From assembly GCF_000006565.2 (NCBI RefSeq), contig NC_031475.1:1137535-1201534 (forward strand): a DNA stretch of 64,000 nt, written 5' to 3'. Positions 50,001-61,600 of this stretch are shown here, piece by piece; the stretch's first letter is position 1, and each line of letters opens with the position of its first letter. The stretch comes from Toxoplasma gondii ME49 (taxonomy: Eukaryota; Apicomplexa; Conoidasida; Eucoccidiorida; Sarcocystidae). The notes beneath the pieces were generated by a model. That model saw only the letters and a program-made list of their open reading frames with translations, did not search any database and was not told where the DNA came from. A program made the translations under genes and the position numbers.

Positions 50001-53000
50001 TTTTCTCTCTCTGCAGCCTTGGCGGACGTGATCTCTGGAATTGAGAGTTTCTCCGTCGCCATCTTTGACAGGAGCAAACACATCACAAATGCGTAGGTCT
50101 GAGACGACGACGGTCGTTGCTAAACGAGGAATGGCGACCACCCCATTAAAGGCTAGAGAATTTGCACGCCTCATTTCGTTTCATTCTCTCTCCACACGTT
50201 CGTCTCCTTTCCTTTTGAGAGGTGCCCTACGGCACTCCGCCTTGCTTCGTTTGCGTGGCTCGCCTGTACAAGCGTTTCTGCCTTTCCTGCCGAGCGACAG
50301 GCGCGGCGCGACCACATCGGGTGTATGTACACCCCGCGGTCTTTGTACCTCTGTTGAGCCGACTTGACATTTGGGTTTTGAGGCGTTTCTGTTTCTTCAG
50401 AGCCTTGGAGCACCTGGCGGGACGGCTGCAGAAACTCCAGGCGTTTTCTGTCGAGATTTCCTTTCGGGAAAATCTGGACTTCTTCGTCCTCGCCTTGACT
50501 CGAGCGTCTGCTGGAACTCTGCGCCAGTACGTCTCGGAAGGCGAGTGCTCGCTTCTGGTGTGGCGTCTCAGATAGACTGAGAAGAGTGTCAATCGGTCCG
50601 TACCACACTGTGCGTTAGACCGGACTTTGACTCGGCTGGTGAATAACGTCTTTCCGCCTTGTCACTGAAGGTCAGATACCGAATGTTTAGGGACTTGAAG
50701 CTCCAGAAATGCAACAGCAACGCGATTTATCCTTGCCCGTTCTTTGTTGAAATAAGGACTGTTCCGAAAGAAACAAGGGTCACGGAACTCGGCTTCGACC
50801 GAAGAGAAAGACGCCTTCTGCAGAAGCTGATGAGACGCGCAGATTCAAAGGACAGACTCAGCTGTCTGCATGCTCACGACTCGGCGTTTCCTATCTTCGT
50901 CTTCTTTTCCTCCACTTTCTGCGCCACTAGAGAGACTTTCTTTGTCTTTTCAAAAACGGAAAACAACGTTCTCTGCGGCACCACCAGCCCCGTGCGCTAC
51001 AGAGAAGCTTCAGGGTGCAGGAATATCTTTCAAGCGGAGAAACTCGGCAAACATGAGGTGTCAGGCATTGGTCGCGGGACCCAGGCGAAATCGTGCTTCG
51101 CGTGCATGCATTTGAGGACATTTTTCTATCTCTGTAAATGTAGACATGCGCACCCATTTGCATTTGCATCTAACGTAAACAGAAGAAATGGAGAGGAGAC
51201 AAGAAAACGGATGCTCTTCTATGCTAGTGTAGCGAGCGCACGCGCCTCATTATCAGCACGCATATATATATATATATATATATGTAATTAGATGTATGTG
51301 CGTATGTGTGTAAGTATGTATGTATGTATGTATGTCTATATACGTAGATGCATATACATTAATATACGTTTATATATACATATATTTATCTATGTACGTT
51401 TATAAATATAAGTATAAATATATATGCGTATGCATATACATGCATATATAATTGTGTACACGTATGCATAGCTATATACATGTATATATATATATATATG
51501 TATGTATATGTATATGTACATGCATGCAACTGTATATACACGTGCACATATAGATCGGTGATGCCTGCTTGAACTGTAGGGACGCATGCATGTGGAGGCC
51601 TGCGTCTGCATGCGCGTCGAAAGAGAGACAGGTGAATGACCGGAGACGCATCAAGGACAATGAAAACATCAGCTCATATACGGAAGTCCTAAGCCAGCCA
51701 CTAAAAATGAATCGTTTTTTTTCTGTTGTCCTCTCCTCAGTGTCACTCTCTACGACGTGAGTGAAGAGTGCCTGGTGCAGCTGACCGCGGCCATAGGGAA
51801 GAATCTTCTTTCCTTCTCCTACACAAAGTGAGACTGGACTCTTTTTTTCTGTTTTCGTACACACTCTCTTGCCTTTGCGTATGAGCCGAAAGGCGTTCTG
51901 GTCGCGCCTTCTGCGGCCTTCCCTCGAGTGCGGCGGGTCGAGAGTTCGTTAGCCGCGCGTCCTCTTGTTTCGTCTTCTGAGCCGCGATGAGGGTGCCCTC
52001 CAGGTCGCTTCTTCTCGGAGACCCAGCACCGCATCTTCAGGCCTTTTTCGTCTCCAAACCGTTTTTTTCTTTTCAGGACTTCCTCTACGTCTCTGCCCAT
52101 CTCGGACTGGCTTCTGCAGTATCTGCCGCTGCGCATGCCCCGCCTAACTTCTCTGCGCCTCGTGGACGCAGTGACGCCGGGCGTCCTCGCTCAGGTTTCT
52201 TCTCCTTTCTCGTCGCTGTTTGTTTCGGCGCGACGACGGAGAAGAAGGCGCAGAGAGACAGAACTCGACAGAGAACGAGTTAGAGAGAGAGGACGAGAGC
52301 GAGAAAGAGACCAAGAAAGAGAAAGAGAACAAGAAAGAGAGCGAGAAAGAGACCAAGAAAGAGAAAGAGAACAAGAAAGAGAGAGAGAAAGAGACCAAGA
52401 AAGAGAAAGAGAACAAGAAAGAGATCAAGATCACTCAGGCTCGGGGATAGACAGAGATGAGCCACGGGTCGCCCGCGAGAGAGGAGACAATCGAGAGAGA
52501 AACGGACGAGAAACTGAGCGTCTTTCCTCTACATCGGCAGCGCCGCTCTCGTCCGGGGGGGCGCCGCGTCGCCAGCGACAGGACAACTTGCGTGAAGCGT
52601 TGGAACAGCGAGGGAGAAGAGGCAACGGCGACCGAATCCAGGAGGAAGAAGAAGAACCTCCGGAAGAGCCTCGAGGGCATGCACGCCCTCACGGGATCTC
52701 CAGAAACTCGCAGCGCCTCTGCTTCGAGAAGGTCAGAGAGATAAAAGAAGACAATGTCTCTTGACTGCGAATCGCCCACCTGGAACTGTCCACCCTGGCT
52801 GAGCACTAGGAGAGACACTGACACATACAGATCTATACATACATGTTCTAAACATTTGTATCTCTATATGCAGTGTTCGCCATGTCTCTGTACATACATG
52901 TTTGTACGCGTGGTTCTCTCGTTATCTATATCTATATCTATATACATCTATACCGATCTATACATATATATATATATATATTTATGTAGACTGGTGCACA

Positions 53001-56000
53001 TAAATGTATATGTGGACATATCTCTGCACACAAAGTCGTGTCTTCACTTGTGCATGCTAGTACATTTGTGGGTTTGAGCTACTTAAGACTTGGTTCAGTA
53101 AAGACGCCTCACGTTTTCGTTCGTCTTTGTAGTTTTACATTTGCAGTACCGAAGTGTCTCCAGGGACGCCTCGATGCATGCATGCCTTTGTGCGATATAT
53201 TTCTTTGAAGCCGGCGGAAGTTCCGCTGTCGTAGTCTTTCTCACCCTTTTGACTTTGCGCTCTGCTTTGCTCGTTCGTGCTGTCCGGACTTTAAGGAAAC
53301 GACACTGTCTCCTGCTGTTGCTTCTTTAAGTGGAGCGCCTGCCCCTCCTGGCTGCATGCGTTTGCAGATTTAGCACCTGCGATTTCTCGTCGTCTTTTGC
53401 GTCGTTTTCTGCTGCCCGTTTTCAGGTGCCTCCCCTCGTGTCGCCTGCGGGACTCAGCTGTCTGCGTCCACTCGCTGGTAATAAAAGTCGAAAAGCATGC
53501 CTCTACTCGTCCTCCTCCCTGCGTCCAACACTCGTGACTTCATTGCCCTCTCTCTATCTCAGTTTCTCTCTCTCTCTCGATCTCAGTTTCTCTCTCGATC
53601 TCAGTTTCTCTCTCTCGATCTCAGTCTCTCTCTCTCTCTCGATCTCAGTTTCTCTCTCTCTCGATCTCAGTTTCTCTCTCTCTATCTCAGTCTCTCTCTC
53701 GATCTCAGTCTCTCTCTCTCTCGATCTCAGTTTCTCTCTCTCTCGATCTCAGTTTCTCTCTCTCTCTTTGTCTCGCTCTCTGTCGGTCCTTGGTGCACTC
53801 ATCCTCTCTGTTTTCTGTCGCTCTTGGCCATCTCTGGAGCGTCTCGTGTCACCCCTGCCCTGTGTTTCACTCCTCTCTCTGCGTGCTTGTCTCTTCCGTT
53901 CTCTTTCCGTATCTTGCTTTCTGGAACTTGCTCTCGAGCGTCGCTCTGCGTCTCGTCTCTGCCTCGGCGCGCCTCCACCTCGCTGCGCGTCCTTTTTTCT
54001 CAAAGCGTGAAAACCTGCATTCAGCGGCGTCGCGGTCTGTGCGCCTCTTCGTTTTTCCTCTCTTCCGTCTTCCTCTCTTCCATTTTCCTCTCTTCCGTTT
54101 TCCTCTCTTCCGTTTTCCTCTCTTCCGTTTTTCTCTTTTCCGTTTTTCTCTTTTCCGTTTTCCTCTCTTCCGTTTTCCTCTCTGTAGGGCACCTTGAAGT
54201 TCTCGCTCTCAGTCGGTCCTTCGGTCTCCCCTTCACACACGCCACCGACGTGGATTTGCTGCAGTTCTTTGCGGACTTCTCTCCTCGTCTCCGCGAGCTG
54301 GAATTAAACGGGTGAGAGATCTCGCGAAACCAGACAGAGAAACGCGGAGAGTGCTCGAGGACCCTCCGCAAACAGAGACAGCGGACGTCTCTTGGACGCC
54401 GGCGTTCGGCAGCCTCCCCTCTGCGTCCTCGATCCGCATTCCTCGCTTTCGCAGTCAACGGCCGTCAGCGCAGGCACAGACGCGGCTCATGATACGGCGA
54501 CTGCGACCTGCGATCGCTCTTTTTCTCGTTTGCCGTGGACGGCAGAGACCGCCTGCTGTCGACGCCAGAGAGCGCTGGATCTCCAGACATCTTGTTTACG
54601 GATTCGGCCTTTCCCTTGCTTCGCTTTTTGGGCCTGCAGCTTCACCAAGATGTCCGACGGCTTTCTTCATGAGGTCCTCGTTGCATGCGCAGAAGCCCGC
54701 TTCTCTGCGGCTCCCTCCCACGATTCTTCCCCTTCGTCTCTCTCTTCTTGTTCCTCCACTTCTTCTCCTTGTCCTTCGCTTTCTTCTGTCTCTCGCGCTT
54801 CTCCATGCTCGCCGGCCTCGGCGGCGCCTCCGCTTCGAGGCCCAGGAGTCGCGTCGGGATTCAAACTGAAGAAACTCTCCTTGGAAGCTGCAGACATCAG
54901 CGACCTCGGACTGCATGCAATCGCCACTGCTCTCGTACGCATGCTCATACATACGCGCATTTCTCGAGAGTCGGAAATGCACAGATACCAGTTCGTACAT
55001 CTGTCCCTCTATACAGGTTTTTGTGAGTCTATCTCTCTGTTGATCTCTGTATCTGTCTCTCTATTGATCTCTGTGTCTATGTCTATCCCTGCAATCATGC
55101 ATCTGTGTGTAAGCTGTGTGCGTTGCATGCGTGAGAGGGATCGTCGCGTGAGGGATTTGTCGTTGGGGAGCACGGGGACAAGTTATTAGACAAGGGTGAC
55201 ACTGGCATTCGCTTCTGGAGGCGCTGGCTGCTCCGTTAGCATGTCGTTTTTCTTCGACTCAAGTCCAAGCCTACAGAGGAAAATGACCTTCCTGAGGCCT
55301 CTTTGGGTCTCAGAGAAACGACGAAAGAGCGGAGGTGCTCTGCTCGCAGAGCGACGCAAACAACGGTTCTCAAGAGAAAATGTCTGACAAAACTGGACGC
55401 GCACTGCGCTCTCTGTCCGACCCAGCTCGCCCATTTGTCGCATGCAGTTCCGCAAAACGGATGCATGCAGTTCCGGAGCGGCTGTCGGATTTCGCTGCGT
55501 TTGCGTTTTGTTCAGGGGAGCACGGCTGAGACGCTGTGTCTGAAGAGATGCGCGAATCTCTCAGAAGCTGGCCACTGCGCAGTCGCCGAGTACTGCCGGG
55601 TGCGGACATTTGTGGAGAAAGGAAGCAGAAAGAAAGTCGCCAGCACAAGACGCAAGGCAGGCAGGATCCGACGCGGTTAGAAAAGGAGCAGATGCGCTTT
55701 TTTGAACTGAGAAAAGAAGGACAGCTGCGCGCGAACTCGCACGAAGCAGCGCTGTAGACGAATGGCTTTTCTTCTGGGGTCGAAGGCTTTCACGGCTTTC
55801 GTTCCCCACACAGATCTCCCATCTCCAGTCTGCTGCAAAAAAGGAAGGACGCAGAAACCAAGGAGTCCGTTTGTCGGTCTTGGCAATTTTCACCGTTCCG
55901 TTTTCAATGTGCTTTTCCACTTTCGCTTTCAGTGTTATATTTCCCATTTTTTCTATTTTTTCCGTTTTTTTTACTTTTGTGGTACCCGCGTCTCCGCCTT

Positions 56001-56968
56001 GCCTTCTTCAGAATTTAACCTCGCTGAATCTCGGCTTCTGCTCGGGCGTCAACGACCTCAGCGTCTGCTCGCTGCTTCAGTCCTGTCCATCGCTGCGCAC
56101 ACTCGTTCTCAACGACGCGCGGTGGGCGCTACAGACAGTCGAGCGTTTCCGGAAGTCTCTTGTGTGAACTGGGCATGCGAGGCAATCGAAGGCTCCTCGA
56201 CCTTCGTTCTTCAGGTTGCCATTTGGGGATGCATGCAGACACCCGACTCTGAGACAGTTTGGCGGAGGGAGGGCTGCGTCGCACTGAGTATCTGAAGCCT
56301 CTCGCCGTCTCTCCACAGATGATGCGCGTTTGACGAGGTCTCCCTTCCTTCGCTTTGCTTGGCTCTCTTTGTCTTCTTTGCTTTTTCGCGCTCCTCACTC
56401 TGTCGCGCCGGTTTTTCTCGCTTTCCTTTCCGACCCGTCATTCCTTTCCTGCTCTCTCTTCTTCTCTTTTCTTCTTCTCTCTTCTTCTCTTTTTTCTCTC
56501 TCTTCTACTCCGCCTCTCTCTTCGTCGCCCGTCTCCGTTCTCCTCTCTGTCTTTTCGTCTCTTCGCTCTCCACCTTCAACCTGCCGCCTTCTTGTTTCCT
56601 CAGGTCGAGAGCGTGTATCGTCTCGGCGCGTCTTTTCAGGATTTCGGATGTCGCTCTGGAGGCGATCGGCGCGTCCCTGGGCGAGAATTTGCTTGAACTC
56701 GCCTTGCACCGAAGCGACCTGATAACAGACGACGGCTTGAAAGCCTTGGCGCGAGCCTGCCCGAACCTCGTTCTTCTGTCTCTCTCTTCCTGCACACAAG
56801 TCACGGACGCCGGCGTCGTCGAGGTAGCGCATGCAGTGAAAACACGGTCTTCTCTGCCCACCTCGCCAGCCCCAAGACGCTCACCTTCTTCACCAAACCA
56901 ACAAACAGCCAAAGGATATCTAAATATATATATATATATATGTATATATGTATATGTATATATATATG

Positions 56969-57002
<34 letters not shown>

Positions 57003-57335
57003 TATGTATATATATGTATATATATATATATTTATGTATATATATGAATTCAGGTGTCTGTCTTAACATGTGTCTCGAATGCTATCTGCATATTTCCATC
57101 TCTGATGCTGGATGTCTCCCTTGCGTTCGATCCTTCTTTCTGTCTATCTTTCGATCTACTTATCACTATAAGCTTGTCTACCTGTATATCTATCTCCAAC
57201 TCTCTGACTCTGTACATGAGTATATATGCATGCAAATATATGGAAATATATGCAGCTAAACAAGCAGACCTGCCGATAGATGCGTCGACAGTTCTGCAGA
57301 TCGAAACAAGGGATATATGTGCATGTACATGAGGA

Positions 57336-57382
<47 letters not shown>

Positions 57383-57517
57383 GTAGCTATATGTACACCC
57401 TCATACAACGGAGCTGCACTCAGCTCCCTAAATCTATCTTTGTATCTGCGTGAGCATGTGTGAGGAGCTACGAGGATGCCGGTTTTGCGTGTGAGCTCTA
57501 TCAAGAACATACATAAC

Positions 57518-57554
<37 letters not shown>

Positions 57555-58783
57555 GTATATATATGTATAACGTGTAAACAAATAGAGATGGATGTATAGC
57601 TGCAGGTCTGTATACTGTGTGTCTCGGTCTAAATAGGCATGTGCGTTTATGCTTGTCGAGTATTCTATTCGATCTGAGTCCAGACCAACTGGATGTCGTT
57701 CGGAAGAGACTCAGACATAAAAACTACAGGGGTCTCGTCTTGGAGAATCGTCTGCACCCCCATCTTTTTCAGAAGATTCGTTTTTCTTCAGATCGCACAG
57801 TCCTGTCGAAGACTCCTCAAGCTGCGTCTTGACGGCACGCGTGTGGTGAGATTTCCTTCTCGTTTCTTCGCTTCTCCACTGCATCTCTGCCACAGTGCTC
57901 AACTGTTCTTCTGCAGAGACGCTGAATCGCTCGCTCTTGTTCTCTTCAAGATTTGGAGTTGGCTTGGGTTCCTTCTGCCCTCCTGGCGATACGTTCGAGG
58001 TTCTCGGCGGTGGCTGCTGTTCTCTCATGTCCTTCTTCCGCCAGTGCTTCTCTCTCTTTGTTTGACTCGCTTTTCTGCCTCCTTTTTCGCCACTGTGTTC
58101 TGCGGCTGGTGGACAGCTGTCTGTCTGTCGTCTCCCTGTTTCTTCCCCGTGCGGCGTCTCGACGTTCTCTCCGTCTTCTCGCCTTGCGTCCTTCTCGGTC
58201 GTCTGGCCTCTGTGCCTCTGCATGTTCTCCGCCTGTGTTCTCGCTCGACTCGCCGCTATCGGCTGTCTCCCGTGTCTCCCCGAGGCGTCTGTTTCGAGGT
58301 TCGAAGCTGTTCTGTTCTCCCTGTTCTCTGTTTCTGTTCCAGACGGACGTCGCGATTCGCGCCGTGGGCAGATGTCTCCACCGTCTCCGCTATTTGCATC
58401 TTCAACGCTGTTCGCATGTGACCGGAGAAAGTCTGGCCTTTTTCTCGACTGAGACGCATCCGTGTCTCAAGTGTATCGAACTTTCGGATCCTCGAAGAAA
58501 AATCTCCAAAGAACAAATTCGAGCCTTCAGGTAACTCCACAGTTCACACGTCGCCTCTCTCCTTCGAACTGCCGTCTCTCTGTCCATCTGCCTGTCGATC
58601 ACCACGGTTATTTGTCCAGCGTATCTCTTTGTCGACCTCCCAATCTCTCTGCGTCTCGCAAACTTTGTCTGTCTTTGGAGACCTTTGTACAGTGGCTTTT
58701 TCTCTGTGGATTTCGATCCATCTGCACGATCCTTGTTTCTCCACCTGTCTCTCATACACAATCTCTCTCCCTCTCTCTACATA

Positions 58784-58815
<32 letters not shown>

Positions 58816-58974
58816 CTGATATATATAAATATATTTGTATATCCAGCTTTGTGTACCAATCCCTAATTTCACGAGATTCACGTACACTTAAGGATGCATT
58901 TGTCTATGCGCACAGGACATGCGTACCTCTCCGAGTGTAGCTGAAATGTACATAGATATATGTATATATATATG

Positions 58975-59005
<31 letters not shown>

Positions 59006-59010
59006 GTATG

Positions 59011-59091
<81 letters not shown>

Positions 59092-59522
59092 ATATACGTA
59101 TATGTAGGATGGTAACATGCGTCTTTTTTTGTGGAAAGTGGAGAGCGAGGCGAAGCTCTGCAAAGGCAGAAAGGTGAGAAGCGAGAACGCAAAGGGGAAG
59201 ACACAGAGACAAGTACCAGATGGACGGACGGGAGCTACAGCTGGATACTGGGGACTCGGTTTGGGGGAGGAAACGCGAAGGCAGAAAGACGAGTCTTCGA
59301 AGACTCCTCTTTCGCATGTGGAGACGAACCAGCGGGACTGTGTCAGAGACTCCGATCTTCAAGTGCTTTTGTTTTTGTTTCCTCGCTGTTCTTCGCCGGC
59401 CTCGCCTCTCTCTCGTCTCCGTTCGGCTGCATTGTCTTTGTTCGTTCCCTGTTTTGCCTTCCAGGGCGCGGAACCGGCCGGCGACGGCGCTGCAGCTCGG
59501 GGACGCCGCTCTGGACGACTGA
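47008..59522 (+). CDS. F-box / leucine-rich-repeat protein (800 aa, 17 exons)
   Basis: Exons: 47008-47609, 47949-48010, 48510-48558, 49042-49175, 50017-50092, 50401-50526, 51741-51827, 52077-52194, 53426-53477, 54188-54311, 54640-54934, 55516-55599, 56012-56121, 56640-56823, 57792-57845, 58343-58530, 59465-59522. They sum to 2403 nt, every junction is phase-consistent, and the ATG is at 47008. After a disordered N-terminus of about 170 residues comes an F-box ([20 protein letters not shown], then [14 protein letters not shown] across intron 1). Most of the rest is cysteine-containing LRRs, e.g. [37 protein letters not shown] and [17 protein letters not shown]. One repeat is interrupted by a Ser/Pro/Cys-rich insert (exon 11). 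The protein ends [11 protein letters not shown]-box/LRR proteins bind Skp1 through the F-box and substrates through the LRRs in SCF ubiquitin ligases; the substrate here is unknown. Many introns carry microsatellites. Confidence 0.93.
51262..51560. repeat. AT/ATGT microsatellite region in F-box gene intron 6
   Basis: About 300 bases of (TA)n, (TATG)n and related words, including a TGTA-type tetranucleotide run near 51310-51335. Confidence 0.85.
52270..52435. repeat. Purine minisatellite, GAGAAAGAGACCAAGAAA-type units
   Basis: Tandem copies of a unit of about 30-36 bp containing GAGAAAGAGACCAAGAAAGA, inside intron 8 of the F-box gene. The plus-strand Arg/Glu/Gln open frame across it is a repeat artefact, because splicing from 52194 to 53426 keeps the LRR phase. 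Confidence 0.8.
52920..52985. repeat. TATC then (TA)n microsatellite
   Basis: A TATCTATATC run passes into a pure TA tract within intron 8 of the F-box gene. Confidence 0.85.
53548..53775. repeat. Pyrimidine minisatellite (TCTCTCTCTCGATCTCAGTT units)
   Basis: About ten copies of a 16-26-bp unit built on CTCTCTCGATCTCAGT, in intron 9 of the F-box gene. Each unit contains CTCAG, an acceptor-like word. Confidence 0.85.
54045..54185. repeat. 15-bp minisatellite CTCTTCCGTTTTCCT, ending at an exon
   Basis: About eight to nine copies of a 15-bp pyrimidine unit run right up to the acceptor of exon 10 (CTCTCTGTAG at 54187), so the array supplies the polypyrimidine tract. Confidence 0.85.
56923..57046. 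repeat. AT/TATG microsatellite in F-box gene intron 14
   Basis: Long (TA)n tract with interspersed TATGTA and TTTATG words. Confidence 0.9.
57339..57380. repeat. (AT)21 tract
   Basis: Perfect AT dinucleotide tract of about 42 bases in intron 14 of the F-box gene. A second tract follows at about 57517-57566. Confidence 0.9.
58953..59105. repeat. Very long AT/TATG microsatellite (about 150 bp)
   Basis: The largest AT array in the window, in intron 16 of the F-box gene. It is almost fully self-complementary. Tyr/Ile-alternating open frames on both strands come from it and are not genes. Confidence 0.9.
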
Positions 59523-60111
59523 TAAAGATGACTCCGACGAGCGTCAGAAGCCGGAAGCAGAGGCGACGCGAGTCTCAGAAGACGAGTGAAGAAGGAACGA
59601 ACACAGAGGGGAACAGGGAGGGAGCCGAAGAAGAGCGAGAACGGAAAGCAACAGGGAAGGAAGGAACGGCAGAACAGAGAAGCAGAAAAAGGGAGAGAAG
59701 AGAGCGAGAAGAACGCAGGAAGCGAGAAGGCGGAACACAGAGGGAGGAAGCCGTAGAGGTAAAAAGGAAAAGTAGCGCAGAAAGAGGTAGAAAGAGGAGC
59801 AGATGGAGAGATGCAGAGCAAGAGACATTGCGTATCTCATATCCGGAAAGAGGCGGACAGAGAAGCAGACGGAAAGAGAGATGCAGAGCAAGAGACATTG
59901 CATATCTCATATCCATGGAGAACGAAGACGCTGACTAGCTGAGGGTAAAACGGGTGAGGACCCACATCAGAAACCGAGACAAGGTTTTCTCGCCGGCTTC
60001 GGGTTTTCATTGCCTCGGATCCTCATAGCCCAGTTGCCGAAAAAGCAGGCTGATAAACGTCTCAGCGATATCATCCATTCCGTCGGATGATGTAGCTATT
60101 CGAATACATAC

Positions 60112-60144
<33 letters not shown>

Positions 60145-61600
60145 CATACTTATATGCGTGTATGCCTCGAATTCCACCTACATGCCGACATATGTGTATG
60201 GACAAGGAGTGTAACTTGTGAAGAGTCCGAGGAGGTCGTCCAAGTGCGTACGTGGATGGGGAGGCAATGGACGAGACATCGATGAAGGGATGTTCGTTGT
60301 TAAGCCGACTTCTCGAACAGCTCGCGCCGTTCTTTCCCACATCGGGCGAGAGACCTGAACGCGGCTGCACTGCAGAGAAGTGGAGACCCTTTCCATGCAT
60401 GCATGCTCCGTTGCATGCAGACAGAAATGCCCATATGTGCAGATGTCCATGCTTCTTTTGATGCGTGCTTCTATGTACAAGCATCTCTATGCATTCCTGT
60501 GTGGTGATACGCATGTTTCGCACCTTTCGATGCACAGAAAAAGATTCAAGCATTTATTTCTTCTACATATATATATATATAGATATAGATATATACAGTG
60601 CATGCGCGCGCATACCCTGTAGAAAGGAACTGCGCGCGAGTCCGACTCCACGGTGACTCGCTGACGCCCAGGTCGAGTCGAACGCGTTTTCCTTTCGGCG
60701 AGCGAACGTCACCAGGCGGCTCGCCTTGCGCTCGATTGAAACGTATGGGAGACAAGATAAAAAGCAGCAGCGAACGCGGATACACCAGTGGTTTGTCAGA
60801 AAAGAAAACGCTGCAAACAGGGACGGCGAGAGGTTGCCGAGGATCAAAGAAACCGCGGCGCTTTCGCAGGAGACAATGAACCTCGAAGACGTGCTCCACC
60901 TTTACACGCACTTACATCCTCCCAGTGCTTCTTATATCTGCCCATATATATATATATATATATATAATGACATAAATATATATATATATATACATATATA
61001 TTTCATCAGCTGAGCAAATTGTATAGAGGTAGACGTACATGTATATATATATATATATATATATACATATATATATGTATATATTTTATAAACATTTGTG
61101 CACTCACACATATATATCTACATCTCTCTAGACATATGTATATCTATGTATACTGGCCGTAATTGTCTATCAACGTAAATGACTATTTACATCCGTAGAC
61201 ATATGCTCTATGAGGTGAGAGGTCTGTACCGAAGGGAGCGTGCTTCTGTGTAGGAGATCCCTGAGAGCCCGGGAGCGCCAGGTTTCTCTTCCGTAGACCA
61301 CCGAACGACTGAGGCTTTCCATGCCAATCATGCGCAACGCGTTCACCGATGCGGACATCCATTATGTGAGAGAGCTAGACTGCACAAGCGCGAGAGACCG
61401 AGATGTGATTGCAGACGTTCTTCGTCTCTTTAGAAGGCGATCAGAGGATGTGTACAAGAGGAACAAAGGCCTTCCTGCAAAAAAGCAAACTCGAGTCTGC
61501 GGCCTGTGCACCCGCTGTGTCCTAAGCGTTTGAGGCTTTCTCGCGGAGCCTGGGACAAGAAGAGAACTGAATGTTCCTTTCGAGCAACGAAAAGGAAATG
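59523..61600. other. Between the F-box and cyclophilin gene 3' ends
   Basis: The two genes converge here. The stretch holds the F-box 3' UTR, AT tracts (60102-60147, 60574-60597, 60943-60985, 61040-61087) and the cyclophilin 3' UTR. The only frame of note is plus 61321-61533 (70 residues from an ATG, basic, MPIMRNAFTDADIHYV), with no independent support. Confidence 0.5.
59806..59914. repeat. Direct repeat, 39 bp at 70-bp period
   Basis: GAGAGATGCAGAGCAAGAGA...ATCTCATATCC at 59806-59844 recurs at 59876-59914 with one difference. The intervening purine-rich sequence also resembles the sequence before copy 1, so about 70 bp were duplicated in tandem. Confidence 0.85.

Noticed and set aside
52195..52764. 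Arg/Glu/Gln-repeat coding continuation of F-box exon 8
   Set aside because: Splicing from 52194 to 53426 keeps the phase and rebuilds an LRR (GVLAQ joined to VPPLVSP), and the repeat sits in the intron.
58878..59204. Tyr/Ile-alternating open frames on both strands
   Set aside because: They are translations of the AT microsatellite and exist equally on both strands.
59117..59938. 273-codon plus frame of Glu/Arg repeats
   Set aside because: It overlaps the real last exon of the F-box gene in another frame, then runs into a purine-rich 3' region.
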